Shown: positions 14,044 through 28,684 of the stretch, piece by piece
Layout of the letters: every line of letters begins with the position of its first letter
Position numbering within the stretch: position 1 is the stretch's first letter
NCBI RefSeq assembly: GCF_014898815.1
Contig: NW_026515546.1
Span: 1,350,501 to 1,414,500, forward strand
From: Panonychus citri
Taxonomy: Eukaryota; Arthropoda; Arachnida; Trombidiformes; Tetranychidae
Reading direction: 5' to 3'
DNA length: 64,000 nucleotides
Translations under genes and position numbers: made by a program
The notes under the pieces: generated by a model
What the model was told of the DNA's origin: nothing
The model's database searches: none
The model's input: the letters and a program-made list of their open reading frames with translations, nothing else

Positions 14044-14162
14044 TTGAGTGTCTTACCATTTTTGAAGAGATGCTTGGAGTGGAGAGATGGCCCATTGCAT
14101 ACCCCTCTTCATGCAGCCATTTTTAACTTTACTCTCAGCAACTCATGGTTACAGACACTCAA
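14044..14162 (+). ncRNA. Long imperfect hairpin, microRNA-like candidate
   Basis: The left arm TTGAGTGTCT at 14044-14053 pairs with the right arm AGACACTCAA at 14153-14162. TA and CCAT then also pair with ATGGTTA across two single-base bulges. Further in, GAG, TGCT, ATGG/CCAT and TGCAT/ATGCA can pair across internal loops, closing on a loop of about 10 nt. The length fits a primary microRNA stem, but a seven-base bulge and asymmetric loops weaken this, and I recognise no known microRNA seed. The strand is undetermined. Confidence 0.3.
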
Positions 14163-14724
14163 ACTTGAGAGGGAGTCGAGTGAGAAACTCTCTCTCTCTC
14201 TCTCTCCTGGGTGGGAGATGATGATGATGATGAAGGTGGTGGTGGCGGTGGTTGGAGGATAAAGAAAGAGAGAGAGAAAGAGAATCATGTTTTTTTTTCT
14301 CCACTCTCTTTCTCTCTTTCTCTCTTACTTACTCAGTCTCTCTTTCTTTTTGCTACCTCTCTCTCTCTCTCTTTCATTGTAAAAGAAACAAAAAAACTAT
14401 GGCCAATTACATGGGGATAGAAATATAATTCAACCCCTATCTTCTCTTACTTTTTCTCTTTCTTCTCTTTCTTTTGTCAACATTTTTCGATCAAGAAAGA
14501 GGAAGAGAGTGAGTGAGAGAGAGAGAAAGAGAGAGTTATGAGCAGACTCATATGAACTCCAATCAATAAAATTTATTCTGATAACATGATGAATAAAAAG
14601 GAGGAGCTTTTCAATGAGATGCGCTGGTAGAAAAACCAGAAAGAGAAAGAGATGAAGAAAGAAGAGAAAGAGATTTATCTTCCTTTTTTCTCTCTTTCTT
14701 TCATCTTTTACCTCTTTTTAGGTT

Positions 14725-14975
14725 CTTTTTTCGAATTTTGTCCAAATTTTCAATCTTCGAATAATCCAGTTAATTCGACCTTCGATTCTACTAACACCAT
14801 CTATCGAGCAATTGCTTTTCTATTATCTGCTGGACAATTTTTCGAAATGTTGTCAATCAACTGGTTCGAAACTAATAATAATATGATATTCTCGAGATTT
14901 TTTATTCGAAAATCGAATAGAAATAAAAAGTTTCTTTTAAATCGAACCTCGAGACAAAAAGTTCTCAGAATTCAG
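14725..14975. other. TCGA-rich patch of unknown nature
   Basis: Twelve TCGA tetramers (as TTCGAA, ATCGAA, CTCGAG and similar) occur within about 230 bp, while the surrounding intergenic DNA has few. The frame 14652-15005 (+) stays open across it and a TTTTTAG acceptor-like site precedes it near 14722. The predicted peptide resembles nothing I know. It may be a fossil exon or transposon fragment. Confidence 0.3.
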
Positions 14976-15530
14976 GTTAAGGTTAATATTAAGATTCGCA
15001 ATTGAACATTTGATCATTTAGAATTTAAGTTATTAGAGTTGATTGATTTTCGTCATTTTTATCAATAGTAATTGAAACAATTTCTCAATTAATGATTATC
15101 TAAATTTTATATTAAATGATTTTAATTGTGTTGATCAGTTGATCATCTAAACAGTTAAACTCATTTTCAATTAACTTGTTATCATGTTGATTGATTATCA
15201 TGATGATTAACAAACAGGTAGAAGATTAATCCGGATTTCTAAGGAAATTGTTATCATCAGGTTAATTGATTTGGTAAACAATTAACATGAGATTTAACTA
15301 GAAAATTACAATCAAACTTTTCAATCTTATTAATCAGTCTCTTCCTTGTTATAATAATTAAAATCTTACAAATTTCCCTCAGGCTACATTCATATTCATG
15401 AATGAGATGAAATTAAGAAATATAATATAAACATAATTAACTATCAATAAGTATTAAGAAACATTCAAATCTAATCACAATCAACTAATTGTCACAATAA
15501 TAATAATTGAAACTTTACATTGAATAGAAA

Positions 15531-15540
15531 GCGCCATCTA
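15531..15540 (-). promoter_or_regulatory. CTCF-like motif (AGATGGCGC type)
   Basis: GCGCCATCTA, the reverse complement of TAGATGGCGC, matches the core of the insect CTCF motif. It stands out in otherwise AT-rich DNA. Function is inferred from the motif alone. Confidence 0.3.
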
Positions 15541-15895
15541 ATGATCAGGCTTCTAATTGAATGAAATAACTAAATCAAGAAAAAGATCAATGAACAATCA
15601 ATTTAAATCTGTAAACAATCAGTCAAATTAACTACAATCAGTAAATTGTCATTACACTTGAGAGGAATAATTTAGTTTCTAATATCCTGGGATTAGAAAA
15701 AGTTAACAATCTTATTCTCAATTTCTAATTGTCAACAATTAGAATAAAATTTTTCCATTTAATTGAAGGTAAAAGAAGAAATTAACAGACAATTAAATGT
15801 TCACACTCAATCTTAGATTAATTACAGAGCAATTAAATTTAAATTGCATTCGAAAATCGAGAAATTAAACCACGTGACTCTCTTAAATTAGCCCA

Positions 15896-15904
15896 TAGAT
15901 GGCG
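15896..15904 (+). promoter_or_regulatory. CTCF-like motif, opposite orientation
   Basis: TAGATGGCG, a nine-base perfect inverted copy of the motif 356 bp to the left, with a CACGTG E-box palindrome 20 bp upstream at 15871-15876. The pair is divergently oriented. Confidence 0.3.
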
Positions 15905-18900
15905 TTGGAAGATTGCAGAGTAAAAACTAATTAATGAATTAAGTAAATTAATTAGTTGATTATTATTACGTGTGATTAATGAAATTGGATAATAAAGGAA
16001 AGATCATATTCCAAGAGATAAAGAAAAAAGTTAAACTAATCCGCATCTCGGTTAATCTAATCTTGAGATTGAGAAAAAGTAAATGAAAATGTTAACAGAA
16101 AAGTTGAAAAAAAAGTTTCTCTTTTTTGTCTTGATCGGTATCGAGAAGCAAAACTGGAAAAAGTTACATAGACTTTGAGTAAACATGGAAAATTATGTCA
16201 ATATTTATGACCATAGTTTGCCTGGCCGATCGTAGTAATCTAATTATCATCATCTGTCTAATCAACAATCAGCGAGAGAAAAAGTAAACAATCAAAGGTA
16301 ATCAAATGAGATTCAACGTGAAGATTATGAAAAAAACAAACCAACTAAACTATAAATTGTAACCTGAAAAACTATCAACACAGGTAAGAAAAGTTTTATC
16401 ATTTGACTGAAAAAAGTAAACAGAAAGTAAAAGTTTATCACCATCAACAAATCAACATCAATATCTATGATTGTTTACAAGGTGAAAGTAAAAGTTTGAA
16501 ACAATCAACAAGAAACTAAATCAGATACTGATTGATAATAATAATTTTTTTTTATTACATTCATCAGATTTAATGTCGATTAACAATTAACACTGTAAAA
16601 TATACGTAAATACATACATATATAAAGCACCTCGTGGGTGTAGGAAAATCAACAATTAGATTATTCAATTGAAAAATCAATGAGAAATCAAGAAAATCCA
16701 AATCAATCAAATGCTCTTCAAATGCTTTTTCATTTTGTATTTTTTTTTGATAAAACATTTTTACTATTCACATTGAATAATCTCTGATAATTTACTAATT
16801 ACAATTAAAACTAATAACAATATAATACTAATTACCACTAATTAATTACCTTAGTAATTAATTTTTCCCCTGACAACTAAGTCTCTCTCTGTCTCTGTCT
16901 CTCTCTCTCGGTTTTCCTATTGACTTTCCATTGCAAGTTTGATTTAGATAAGAAAACAAAAAATGGAAACAACAAACAAGCAAAAATCTAAACGTTATCT
17001 GATAATTTCAATACTAATTGTTAATAATTAATTGTAATAATTATTATTGTTACTGATGATGATAATAATTAAACATGATAAAGTTCAACATCTCAACGAT
17101 AATCAATGAATCAAAAAGTTTTCAATACATTTCATATCCAATGGAAAGTGATACTTTTGTTACAAACTCAAGTTTTGTTTTTTTCTCAAGTGGTTTTAAC
17201 TTTCTCATCCAGGTAATTGTTGTTTTACCTTTCTTTTTGTTTTCAATTTAAAAGATAATTAAGATAATTAAGATGATGATGATGATGATGGTTATGATTC
17301 ACATCCTCATCATGTTTATTATCATGATTATCTGATCAATTGATGGTGAGATTGAAACGAATCCGAAATGAATCAGATTTAAGGAGAAACAGGAAAATTG
17401 GGAATTGTAATGTTGTTAATTTCTTAATTGTTGTTATATAACAATTAGTTTGGTGATTATATTGTTTAATAATGGAAATTAATTACTTACATGCTTTGGT
17501 ATTAGTTTATTTAAAATTTATCGCAACAATTAATCGTTGTCACTGTTTTAATTGGCACAATTTAAGTTCAGTGTTAATCCAATTGTGGTTTTGATTCACT
17601 TTTTTGTTTTGTTTTGTTTTGTATTGAATTGAAAACGTGTTGATGATTAACTTAATTTAATAGTCCAGATTGTTGAATAAATTAGTTTAATTTTTTAATT
17701 GTTGTTGGTTAATTTCCTTGATTGGGTTTGTTTGTCACTTTGTTGTTGATTTAAAACCAAATCAAATTAAACTTGTGTTGTGAAAACTGTCAACATTTAG
17801 ATTCCTGTATTTGGGAAGACACAGAAAAAAAAAATTAACAATCAAGGTTGAGCGATTAGCTGATTTGGTTAATTAAATTGATTAAATATTGATGGTTATT
17901 GGTTAATTAGCAATCAAATACTTGTAATCAAATCAAATGGAAAGACAATTAACTGATAATTAATAAGTTTAATTTGATTTTACACTTTGTTTCAACACAA
18001 TGATTGTTGTTGTTATTGTTACTCTTACAGTCGTTGACTTAATACTCACACATTGATTGAGAAGGAGAGAGAGAGAGAGAGAGATATGGATGAGAGGGAG
18101 CTGATTAGTGAGTAGGTAAGGGAGAGGGAGACAGGAAATCGTTGACGAGGTAGATTAAATGAGCGACCAATTAATTAACTAATCGTTAAAACAATTTGAA
18201 TTAAAGCAATATTAAAATGTAATCAATTAAAGGTGAGAAATAAAAAGTTATCATATTCAATTGTGAGATGAACATAATTATCATTTGTTAATTGTTATCA
18301 TTTTTTGATTGGAAGAAAAAAAAATTTATCATATGATATATTTGATTTGTAGATTAGATTGTTATTGATTGTTGATGATGATGATTAAATGATTAATTAC
18401 CATTTATATTGATAGTTTAACCTTAAATGGTAATTATTATTATCGGAAGTTTAAATGTTCACTTAAAAAAAAAGACGAAAAGATTTCGAGTGAAATTTGA
18501 TGAGAAGAACAAAAAAGTTATATAATAACAGAAACGATATTATAATGATACCGGATGATGATGATGACGATATAACGGGATGAAAATGATGATGATGATG
18601 ATGATGATGATCTGCGGGTTTTTGTAGATTTAAATTGTTACTGTTTAATTTGTTAATTGTTGTTGTCAATGTGTATGTGTGTGTTAATACGGGTTAACGA
18701 TTAAAGCCTAGCAAGTTATTAGACTTCAATTAAATTTGATTCAAGTGGAGTTGTAATGAGTGAGAGAGAGGGAGAGAGAGAGAGATGGAGGGAGATGATG
18801 ATGTAAGGCAAAAGTGGGAGGGTTAGGGAAAAGGGAGTGATGAAGGAGCTCTTAAAATATTAATTTGCTGTTGCTCCGACCAAATTTAATTAGAAACTTT

Positions 18901-18952
18901 TTCCCCCTTTTCTTGATATTATTACCTCACTCAATCTTAAACAGGCAAAGGA

Positions 18953-18982
18953 AGATGATGATGATGATGATGATGATGATGA
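18953..18982. repeat. (GAT)n trinucleotide repeat
   Basis: Ten tandem GAT units; a similar array lies at 18586-18612. Confidence 0.9.
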
Positions 18983-21152
18983 TCCGGATGATGATAAATT
19001 TACACCGATCCCTAGCTCCCTCTATTGAGTTATTATTGTGATGATGATGATCATCATCATGAAGACAAAGATGATGCAAAAAAAAAAGTTCATTTCAATG
19101 AATAAACTCAGTTTCAAGTGAGCATTTTTTTCATCTCTCTCTCTCCCTTTTGGTAATATTTTATTCATAATTTTTTTTACCTGAATCATGAACTTATAGG
19201 TTCACATGTAATTCATTATTTTTTTTGTTTCATTCATAAAAAAAATTTGAATTGATTTGTAAAAATTTATTATTATGAATGTTTGATTAGTTGAAATGTT
19301 AAAAATATTAAATTACAACATGGAAACTTTCAAATATCAATCAGATTATTATGTTTGATTACCTTGTCAATTATTATGATTATCATACAAAAAAAAAGTT
19401 TGTAAACTAAACAGTTAGAAAATTATTATTATTAATCACAATTAACAATTTGAATTAAATGTCACTCACTTGTAATATATTCCGACAATTAGAAAACAAA
19501 ATTAGTTAATCATCTTTAGTTAATCTTAGTTATATACTGATAAAAAGGAAAAACTAACTTTATTATTAATATTTAGCTTTTTCCGACTTTTAATCTGATT
19601 AATTGTGATTCTTAATCAACAAAGTGAATTAAAGATAAATGAACATAATTAATAAATGAGTTAAAATTGTAAATATCCATTTATTGTCGTTCGATAACCA
19701 ATAATTAACAAGAGAAATCACTTAATTGTTGATCATGTTGACACCATAATCAAGGTTTCTCACTTAACTTTTAGCCTGATTAACGATGATGATACTGATT
19801 AAATGTATATATCATTTAAGCAATTAGACTAATATGACTTTAATTAATTAGTTAATTATTAGTTGTTTTCAGTTTTTTCCAATATCAACAAAAACCTAAA
19901 CAAAAATTGCTAAACTCAATCATAATGATGATAATATATTTTCAATACAATAATTAACTATTAATACTAATCATTAATACCCTCTGATAAAAATGTAATA
20001 TATTTATTAATTATAATTAACGGTGACAATCGGCAATTTATTTCACAATTAAACAATAATCATCATTAAACCTAATCGTAATTGCTAATAATTTAGTTTT
20101 ACTTTTTTGTTTATCAACAATTAACTTAAGAAATGTGTGCAATCTGAATGACGTTTAATCAAATGTATATTATAAGGTGTTTCCTTTAACCAATCTAACT
20201 TTTAATTGTCATTAACAATGAAAAAATCAATTAAATAATAAAAACAATGTATTACAATTGATTAATAGCAATTTTAATCGGTAACAATTAATCAAAAACT
20301 CCAAGTACTCATTTGATTGATATCACTTGATCACTATTGATAATATTGGTTCAGTGACTTTAAAATGTTAATAAATATTTCAATCGTATCAATTGTCTTG
20401 CTTGATTAGTTAATCAATTAGTTAATTTTGTGGTGAAAATGTTATCTGAATTAAGTTGAAATCGTTGGCAATTAAGTTTTTAAAAGTTTTCCTTTATCAA
20501 ATTGTTCAAATTTGATTTCGATATTAGTTATTGATTATAAGTAAAGTGCTTGAGAATATGAAAAGATTGAGATTTATTTTGATCAGCTGTTAATCTGTTG
20601 AATAATTGATTAATATATTGTTTGATTGGAAATCAATTTGATCAATAATAGTAATCAACTTTGTAATTAATTGTTGAAACAAAGTTTTCAAACGTTAATC
20701 AAAACGTTTAATTGTAGTGATCATTAGTGTTGAGTTTTAATTAAAAAATGATCGTACTAATTATTTACAGTGAAAAATAAACAATACAATCAGTTAATTG
20801 TATCTCCGGCAATTGTCGTAATCAAATAAAACTTTTTTTTTCTTCATTATTTGATGAGATTTTTTTTCACCAGCATTGTTAAACTCTGCAGGACATGATG
20901 ATGATGAGGATGATTTTTTTTTCTTCTCATCATCATCAGTTGGTTAATTGCATTCAATTGATTCCCTTAACCCTTTTTTCCTCATCTCATTCAAACCTTT
21001 AGGCAAATTCAGAGATGCGGATGATGATGATGATGACGATGAGTGGAGAGATTATAAAAAAGGATGAGGATAAAAAAACTGGCCAAATGTTGAATTGATA
21101 ATTATTTTGATTGATAATCATCACTCCGCATCCCTTTGGTATCTCTCATTAT

Positions 21153-21153
<1 letters not shown>

Positions 21154-21188
<35 letters not shown>
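21154..21188. repeat. (CT)n microsatellite
   Basis: Uninterrupted CT tract of about 17 units. Confidence 0.9.
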
Positions 21189-21191
<3 letters not shown>

Positions 21192-21631
21192 TCAATCTTG
21201 GTAAAAAAAATTGTCAAGGAATTAAATTGACAAATATGAGAGAGAACGGGAGAGAAAATTTCACAATTGAATTTGATGATGAGGAAAATTCATCTTTTCT
21301 TTCATCTTCAACCCTTTTTTCATCATCCTTTTCCTCTTCATCCTAATCATCATCATGATTTTAAAATGAGATTGAGAGAGATGCAAAAAATTAATTGATT
21401 CAAATATGAACGGAGAGGGTTTTGGATAACGTGTCAGAAAGTTCAGGATTAACATGAAAAATAGAAAGACATTTATGATGACGGGGATGAGATAAAATTG
21501 TCGCAAAAAACTGAACTTTCAGAATACAAAAAAAGTTTCATCTGATTGCCTCGAAGTCATGTCACCACAATTTCAATGTAAACGTGCATCAATTTGCCAG
21601 TTTTTTTACTCTTTCATCATTTACATCATTT

Positions 21632-21634
<3 letters not shown>

Positions 21635-21665
<31 letters not shown>
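21635..21665. repeat. (CT)n microsatellite
   Basis: Uninterrupted CT tract of about 15 units. Confidence 0.88.
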
Positions 21666-21667
<2 letters not shown>

Positions 21668-22514
21668 ATCATTTTTCTCTATTGTCTCTGATTCGGCAAA
21701 ACTTGTAACATTACTGTCAAACTTTTTCTTCTTTCATTTTCATCTTTTTCACGTAAATGAGATACTTTTTTATCTTCTGATTCTCATCATCCCAATTCAT
21801 ATATTTCTCTTTCTTTTCTTCTTACTTTTTTTTGTGTCCCTTTTTTTCATCATTCTCATCAACATCATCATCATACAGAATGATAATTAAAAGTTTTCAT
21901 CAAATTACTAATTGCATGTAATTTGGGAAGATAATTCTGAATTCGGGAATCCATTTTGAATAACTTTCCTTTTTTTATGCTCTCTTTTCATTATATTGCT
22001 TCAAGGAGGAGATAAACTTTTTGTTTCCCTCTCTCTCTCTCACTAACTCACAAACTTACTCTGATTCTCTCTCATTCAACCTTCATCCTCATCATTCCAT
22101 AATCTCCCATACCCTGGATTCTCCCCTCTACTCTCTCACTAATTTTTTTCTATTTATCGAAAAGTCTTCTTTTCGTTCTTTGTTTTCTCTCCTCTCTCTC
22201 TCTCTCTCTCTTCGTACACTTTGGTTTCGTATGAAAGTGAGAATGAGACGATGATGAAAAGATGATAACGGGAGATTTCTAATTCTCACTCTATTTTATA
22301 GGCTTCTCAAATTTCCAGTGAGAAAAAGAAAAAATTTTTCACTATAAATGAGGATTATCATGAAAAAAAAGAATAGGATAGAAACAGTTACATCATCAGA
22401 GAGTGAAAGTTGTTGTTTTGTTGCGAATTCGATGAAAAAAGAAAGAGAAGAGAGTAAAAGAAGAAAGAACGATGAAGATAAAGATGATAAATGAAAAGAG
22501 AAAAAGGGAGAAGT

Positions 22515-22516
<2 letters not shown>

Positions 22517-22561
<45 letters not shown>
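22517..22561. repeat. (AG)n microsatellite
   Basis: Uninterrupted AG tract of about 22 units, the longest simple repeat noticed in the window. Confidence 0.9.
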
Positions 22562-22563
<2 letters not shown>

Positions 22564-25500
22564 TTTGCTGATAAAATTGTAATTAGAAAAAGAGTTTAGA
22601 TCGTAAATTAACGATTCGCTTGCAGGTTCATTCCAATTGATGAAACAAAATTGAGAGTTCTGAATATCCACCCTGAAGAAGAGGAAGAAGAAAAAAAACT
22701 CAGAATTCTAATATATAAATTAAGCCATTTTTTCCATGATAATATATTAATCTATTAGATATTACCTGACAATTAGATTCCAATGGAATTCAATTGTCAA
22801 TTAATTACAATCAACATGATATCTTGGTACATTATCATTAAGTTCTGAGAACTTTTGTTTTTTAAGAAATATTTCCATTCTAATATTACATTATCATGAT
22901 GGAAATAAAAATTGCTGATAATAATAAATCAGCTCATCTAATAGATGAATTTTTTTTCACTCTCTTTTTCATCCTTTAGTGTTTTTTTTTTCTATCATCT
23001 TTTTCCCTCCCTCAAACTGAAACTTCTTCATCATCATCGTCATCATCAGCATCATCTTCTCATGTTTGATTACATTATTTTCTGGATGAAAAAGTTTCAC
23101 CATGAGAGTAGATGAAGAATCGATCGTATTATTTTATATATTAGGTTCAAGTAGTTGGTTGTTTTTATGCAAAAAAGTTTCTAATTATTAAGCCTTGATA
23201 ATTAATTTGAGAGTCATTACTGCAAATACATGGTTCCATAACTTTCCACCCCCTCTAACCTTTTTCACTCCTCTTCCACTCTCTCTCTCTCTCTATCTAT
23301 TCCTCTCCCTCGTCTTCCTCATTTTTTTAATCTTCCCTCTCACTCTTTTGTCTTCCTCCTCTCACTCACTCTCTCTTACAGTCTTCTGCCCCCTTTCCAC
23401 TCTCTCTCTCTCTCACTTGAAATTATACAACAATTAGAGGGGAAGATGAAATGATGAGGAGGATGAGGATGATTTGGAGGTGATGCTGGATTAATGAAGA
23501 TAAAAAATGTTACCTTTTTTTGTTATGAAAATTTTTTCTCATTTGTATCTCTCATCTTAACATCATCTCTTTTTCCCCTTTAATACTTTACCTTTGGATG
23601 AACCTTTGACTTTACAAGGTGATCAGAGATGATTTTGATTATAACACTTATAATGAAATTGAGGAAAATCTTTAATCATCTCAATTATCCGGATCAAGGA
23701 ATTGGCTGGAGGTGGATGGTGAGGATTAATGATAATAAAACTGTTCTCTGTTTCTTTCTCAATCATTAAGGAGAGATGAATGTTTACTTTGGATTACCAA
23801 TTTGCTATTCTGATAGAATAATATTAAAATGATGATTTTCATGTTTAATTGTTGGATTAATTATCGGAAAAGGAAATGATAATAATCAATATGAAAAATG
23901 AAAAACTGAAGCAACATTTGCTTACAATATAATAGTAATTAAATATTATCTGGTGTTTGTACCCTGACTTTTTTTTTAAAACCATTATGATGGTTGATGA
24001 TGATTAAGATGATTATGATTACTGTATGATGATCAGTGTGTAAGATGAGAGGCCTGATGATGATGATGATGAGGGAGTATTAAAAAAAGAGCGACTGAGA
24101 GAGATGAAAGATGATAAATAATTGAGAAAGATGAAAAATCAGCTCGATAAAAGTAACTAGAGTTTCTTTTCTCATCTTCTCCCTTTCCTCTTCCCTGAGC
24201 ATCTTCATCATCATCCACACTCTCTCTCTCTCTCTCTCCGTTAGAGATTATGAATGGTTACTGATTACAGGTAATTAAGGGGATTAATTAAAAAAAATTA
24301 AGTTTTCAGGATGAAAGAACTAATTTTAAGATAAATTACTGAAACTCCTGAATTTCCGTATTCAATTTACAGTTAACTTAATTCACCAATATCTGAACTA
24401 ATGATTGACTTTAAACCATATTTGCTGATTAAAAACAGTTAATCATTTTGTTTTTTTTGCCCAACACTATTTGTAAATATGTCAACAATTAACAATTGAG
24501 TTCTGTTGATGATGATGACTAATTAATTAATAATTAACAAAGTTACTCTTTCAGAAAAGATGAAAAATAATGAGTAGAAAAAAAGTTTGTAGTAACTTTT
24601 TTTTTCATTTTCTCATTCCTAATCATCATTAGTTTTTGTCATTTAGATTTTACGATGTAACAATTATAATTAATTAATCACAATTAACTTTCATCCAGGT
24701 GATTTGTTAATTGTAACAATTTGTTATTTAAACTGTAATTAATTTAATATTTACCTTTCATTAGATACAAATAACACTCTGTGTATCTGGTGATCAATTT
24801 GTTTTCAATGAGAAATATTGATTTTAAATTAAATTGTTTACTAACTATTGGAAACTAATTATTGGAAACTTATTCAGCCATCATATTAGTTTATTATTAT
24901 TAATTATATAATCATGATGATGATGAAAAAAATAATAATAATAATCAACAAAATGATAATCATGTTTCAATAAACTGTCAACTTATTGTTACTCTGATTA
25001 ACATTCATTGAGTGATTAACTTTTTTTTTTTAATTCAGTTACACTTTTTTTCACTTTTTTTATCATCATCATCCTTAAGGATTAGTGATTGCAACTGATT
25101 AAGTTTACATTGTTACAGTAATGATTAAGTTAATCATCATTTGTGTGATTAACTATGAAAAGTTGTATTAATCAAATGAGGAAAAAAAAACTTTTCTGTT
25201 TCCTATTCAGTTGATTTTCAGTCTCTCATTACAATTGGAAAATTTTTGATTGTTGTTAGTTTTCAGTGGTAATTGTAAATTGATATTGTTAACTGATTAG
25301 TGGGATTTAATTGTGTTCAAAAAACTGATTGATTTAAATCAATTTGATCATTTTCACCTGTTGTTGCAGTTTTTTTTTTCTTGATACTTGATTTTTTTTT
25401 CTCTCGCGATATTTACAACAATCAATTGATTGTTGTGAGTTTTTCATTTGCTTTTCTAGGTTAACAATTGTTTCAGCAATTTAATTTAGACTAGTGGATT

Positions 25501-28500
25501 TGATTAGGATTGCAAATTTTCATTGTGCTACAAATATTACAACAATTAACTTACAATTACTGTTATGTATTATATCAAATTATAACACTGACATTGTGAT
25601 TAATTGTTTAATTTCAATTAACTTTGTACTTTAATGATTGAGAATGAGAAAAGTGTAGTATCTTTGATTATCAAATTTCTCGAGTTGATAATTAATCACT
25701 AGTTAAGAAATTAGAATATAAAAAAAAGTTTATTATGGAAAACAAACTTTTCCATTAATTAAACAATTTAATTTTATATTAGTCAAAAGAAAGAGAGAGA
25801 GATGAATTAGATGGAACAATTAACCAACCATTAATGTTAATTACAATTAGAAATACATAATTATCACATATCAATATTCACTAATTCATATGATATATTA
25901 GTAGAGATTTGATTATTTGGACAAACCTGATTTAATTGTAATTGTAAATCCAGTTGATGATCACAGTTGATAGATACATAGACCAATCTTAATCACAATT
26001 AACTGTTTTAAAATGAGAAACTATCAGTAAATTAAATTGTAAACTCGAGATGAATTGAAAATGTTTTGATCAATTGAATGTGAAAAACAAAACTTTGCTA
26101 ATTGTTTGTTAATCATCACAATCGTGGCATTAAAGTATAAGTCAATTGTTAATCATTACGATATAAAAATGAAATGAAAATTAATAATTGTTGATATTAT
26201 ATATTGTTAATTATTATCATTTATAACAAGCAATTATAATTGCACCTTGCCTGAAAACTGTCATAAAATGTATTAATAATTAACGTTACAATTAATTTTT
26301 ATTTTTTTGCATTTTGATAAACGATCAACAATCAACAAATTGTTTTTGTTTTGTTTTGCAACAACTTTTATCAGTTACATTGAAAGGTTGATGGATGAAT
26401 TTAATAAATTGAATCAGCTGATGATAATTATGATGATGATCATCATCATCATTTAGTGTATTGAATCAAAATCGTCAGTGTAAGTGATGAGGATGAAAAC
26501 TTGGATTCCTATTCGAGTGGATTGTTACAAAAGTTCTGAAAGTTTTCTCCTCAGTTTTTTCCATGATATTTTCTTTTGTATTCAGAATTTTATCATCATC
26601 ACCCTCATCATCATTATCATCTTCTTCTTCATCATCTTCAACAAGTTTTTCTCTGTTATAAAAAACCAGATGCACTTTTTCAAAGTTTTTCATGTTTTCT
26701 TTTTCAATGGTGTGAACCCTGTGGTTGACAGAGAGTTAACCACAATCCTTGGGGTTTAAGGTGATGATGAATATGCTTTTTACTTCACAATGATGATAGA
26801 AGACGAGAAGACGAGAAGATGAGAAGATGATGATGAAGATAATGAGAAATGGAAAAATTTAATGCAATTTAAATTAGCTAAACTTTATCATTGTGATAAT
26901 ATGATGATAATTTATAAATGACTTTTGCTGTTGCTCATTTACTGCTGTTGCTGCTGGTACAGACCTTTGTTTGCAAATTATCATCACTTCATCCCCTTTT
27001 ATCATCATCATCATCTCTCTCTTTTTATATTTGTCACCTTTTTCATCCTCATCTTTATCATTTGCTTTGATAAAAAACTCAAAATTGAAGCAAAAAAAAA
27101 GACACAATTATCAAATAAAAAACTCATTTTGAAATCAAAGTTTTGCTGAAACTTTTTTTCATATTCATCATCATTGTTCATCATCATGAACAATCAAAAG
27201 TCTAAAAAAAAGTTGACAAAATATTTATGTTATTCAATGCAAATTATTATGATTAGTTGATTGTTGTCAATGCAATTTCAAAGTTAATTGCTAAGATTGG
27301 AAGATTTTTTTCCCTCACATCACTCCCACCACCACCACCACCACCACCGACAACACCAACACTGTTTCATTATCACACCCTGATGATGATTCAAATTCAA
27401 ATTTCAATGATTAACCTTTTCCTCTTCATCATTTTGCAAATCATATTTTATATTTGCATTTGTTAGTTTTTTTTTCATCATCTTCCAATCGTCCAATTTT
27501 CATCTTCCTCCATCACCCACCCTATGATTATCTTCCTCATCCTCATCATCATCACCATTTGTCATCATTTCTTGCAAAACTGTTTATTTGCTGAAAATAT
27601 CAAATGTGTTGCACAAAAAAAAACTCAAAGGTAATTAAAAGTAAAGTTAATTAATCAATGAATGATTATCATGATGAATGATTTTTGAATTGAATTATCA
27701 ATTAATTAAGTGAAATCAATAACAGCCAAGTAAATTATTCGGATCTTATATTAAAAACAATTAATTGATTGAATCATTTAATTTAATAGGAAATTTCTTC
27801 ATTCCATAATCAAATTGAGGAACTGGTGAACCTTGGCCACCCTGTATTTCGTTGATGAAATTGTTTTGTTTCATAACAATTAACTACTTAATGGTCAATT
27901 ATTTGTTTTAATAAGTTCATCAATTGATTAATGATTAACAATTAAGTATCAATGATGATGATTAAACTTCTGACTGTTGATCTTTACTTTAAAACTATTA
28001 TAATTTATTACTCTCTTATTGTAAAGGCAATTGATTAATTGTGATTATCGATTGAGACTTTCTTTTTTTTAATTATTTGTTAATGATCACCATTTATACA
28101 GTAGTTTTGGTTAATGATCAATTAAGTTGAAAATATTGATTAAAATTATTGGAGAGAGAGAGAGAAAGATTGTAATTAATTCAATTGTGTAATTAACAAT
28201 TGCTAAATGAATGACTCGTAGAAAAGTAAAGTTATTAATAATTGGAAGAATTTTTTTGCTTTTTTTATCAATAATAATGATAATTACTATTAACAAGGTA
28301 ACATTAGTTAGGAAGTAATATATAAATTAATTAATTAAATTAGTTAAGGTGGTTATTATGGAGAGTGGGTGGTAAGTTGAGATGAGAGCATGAGGTGGAA
28401 GAAGGTTGAAAAAAGCACTAGAACAGGGTGAGAGGGGATGTGGAAATGGGAGCCAGAAAATTTGTTAATTGTGGTTCAAATAATGAGTGAAAATTAAAGG

Positions 28501-28646
28501 GAATGAGAAAAAAGTAATTGGCTGGATGATGATGACGATGATAATGAAAAAAGAGTTGATTGTTGATGGTGAGATGAAGATGATAGTTAGTGGTTAGAGG
28601 TTGGGAGAGGATGAGGATGGTAAAGAGGGATGTACAAGACAGAGAT

Positions 28647-28648
<2 letters not shown>

Positions 28649-28680
<32 letters not shown>
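28649..28680. repeat. (AG)n microsatellite
   Basis: Uninterrupted AG tract of about 16 units. Confidence 0.9.

Positions 28681-28684
<4 letters not shown>

Noticed and set aside
14044..14162. Hairpin as a miR-281-like gene
   Set aside because: One arm shows partial similarity to the AGCAACTC part of the miR-281 complement, but the miR-281 seed is not present.
14044..14262. Plus-strand ORF starting MSVLPFLKRC
   Set aside because: Coincides with the long hairpin and then enters CT and ATG repeats; no splice sites or domain.
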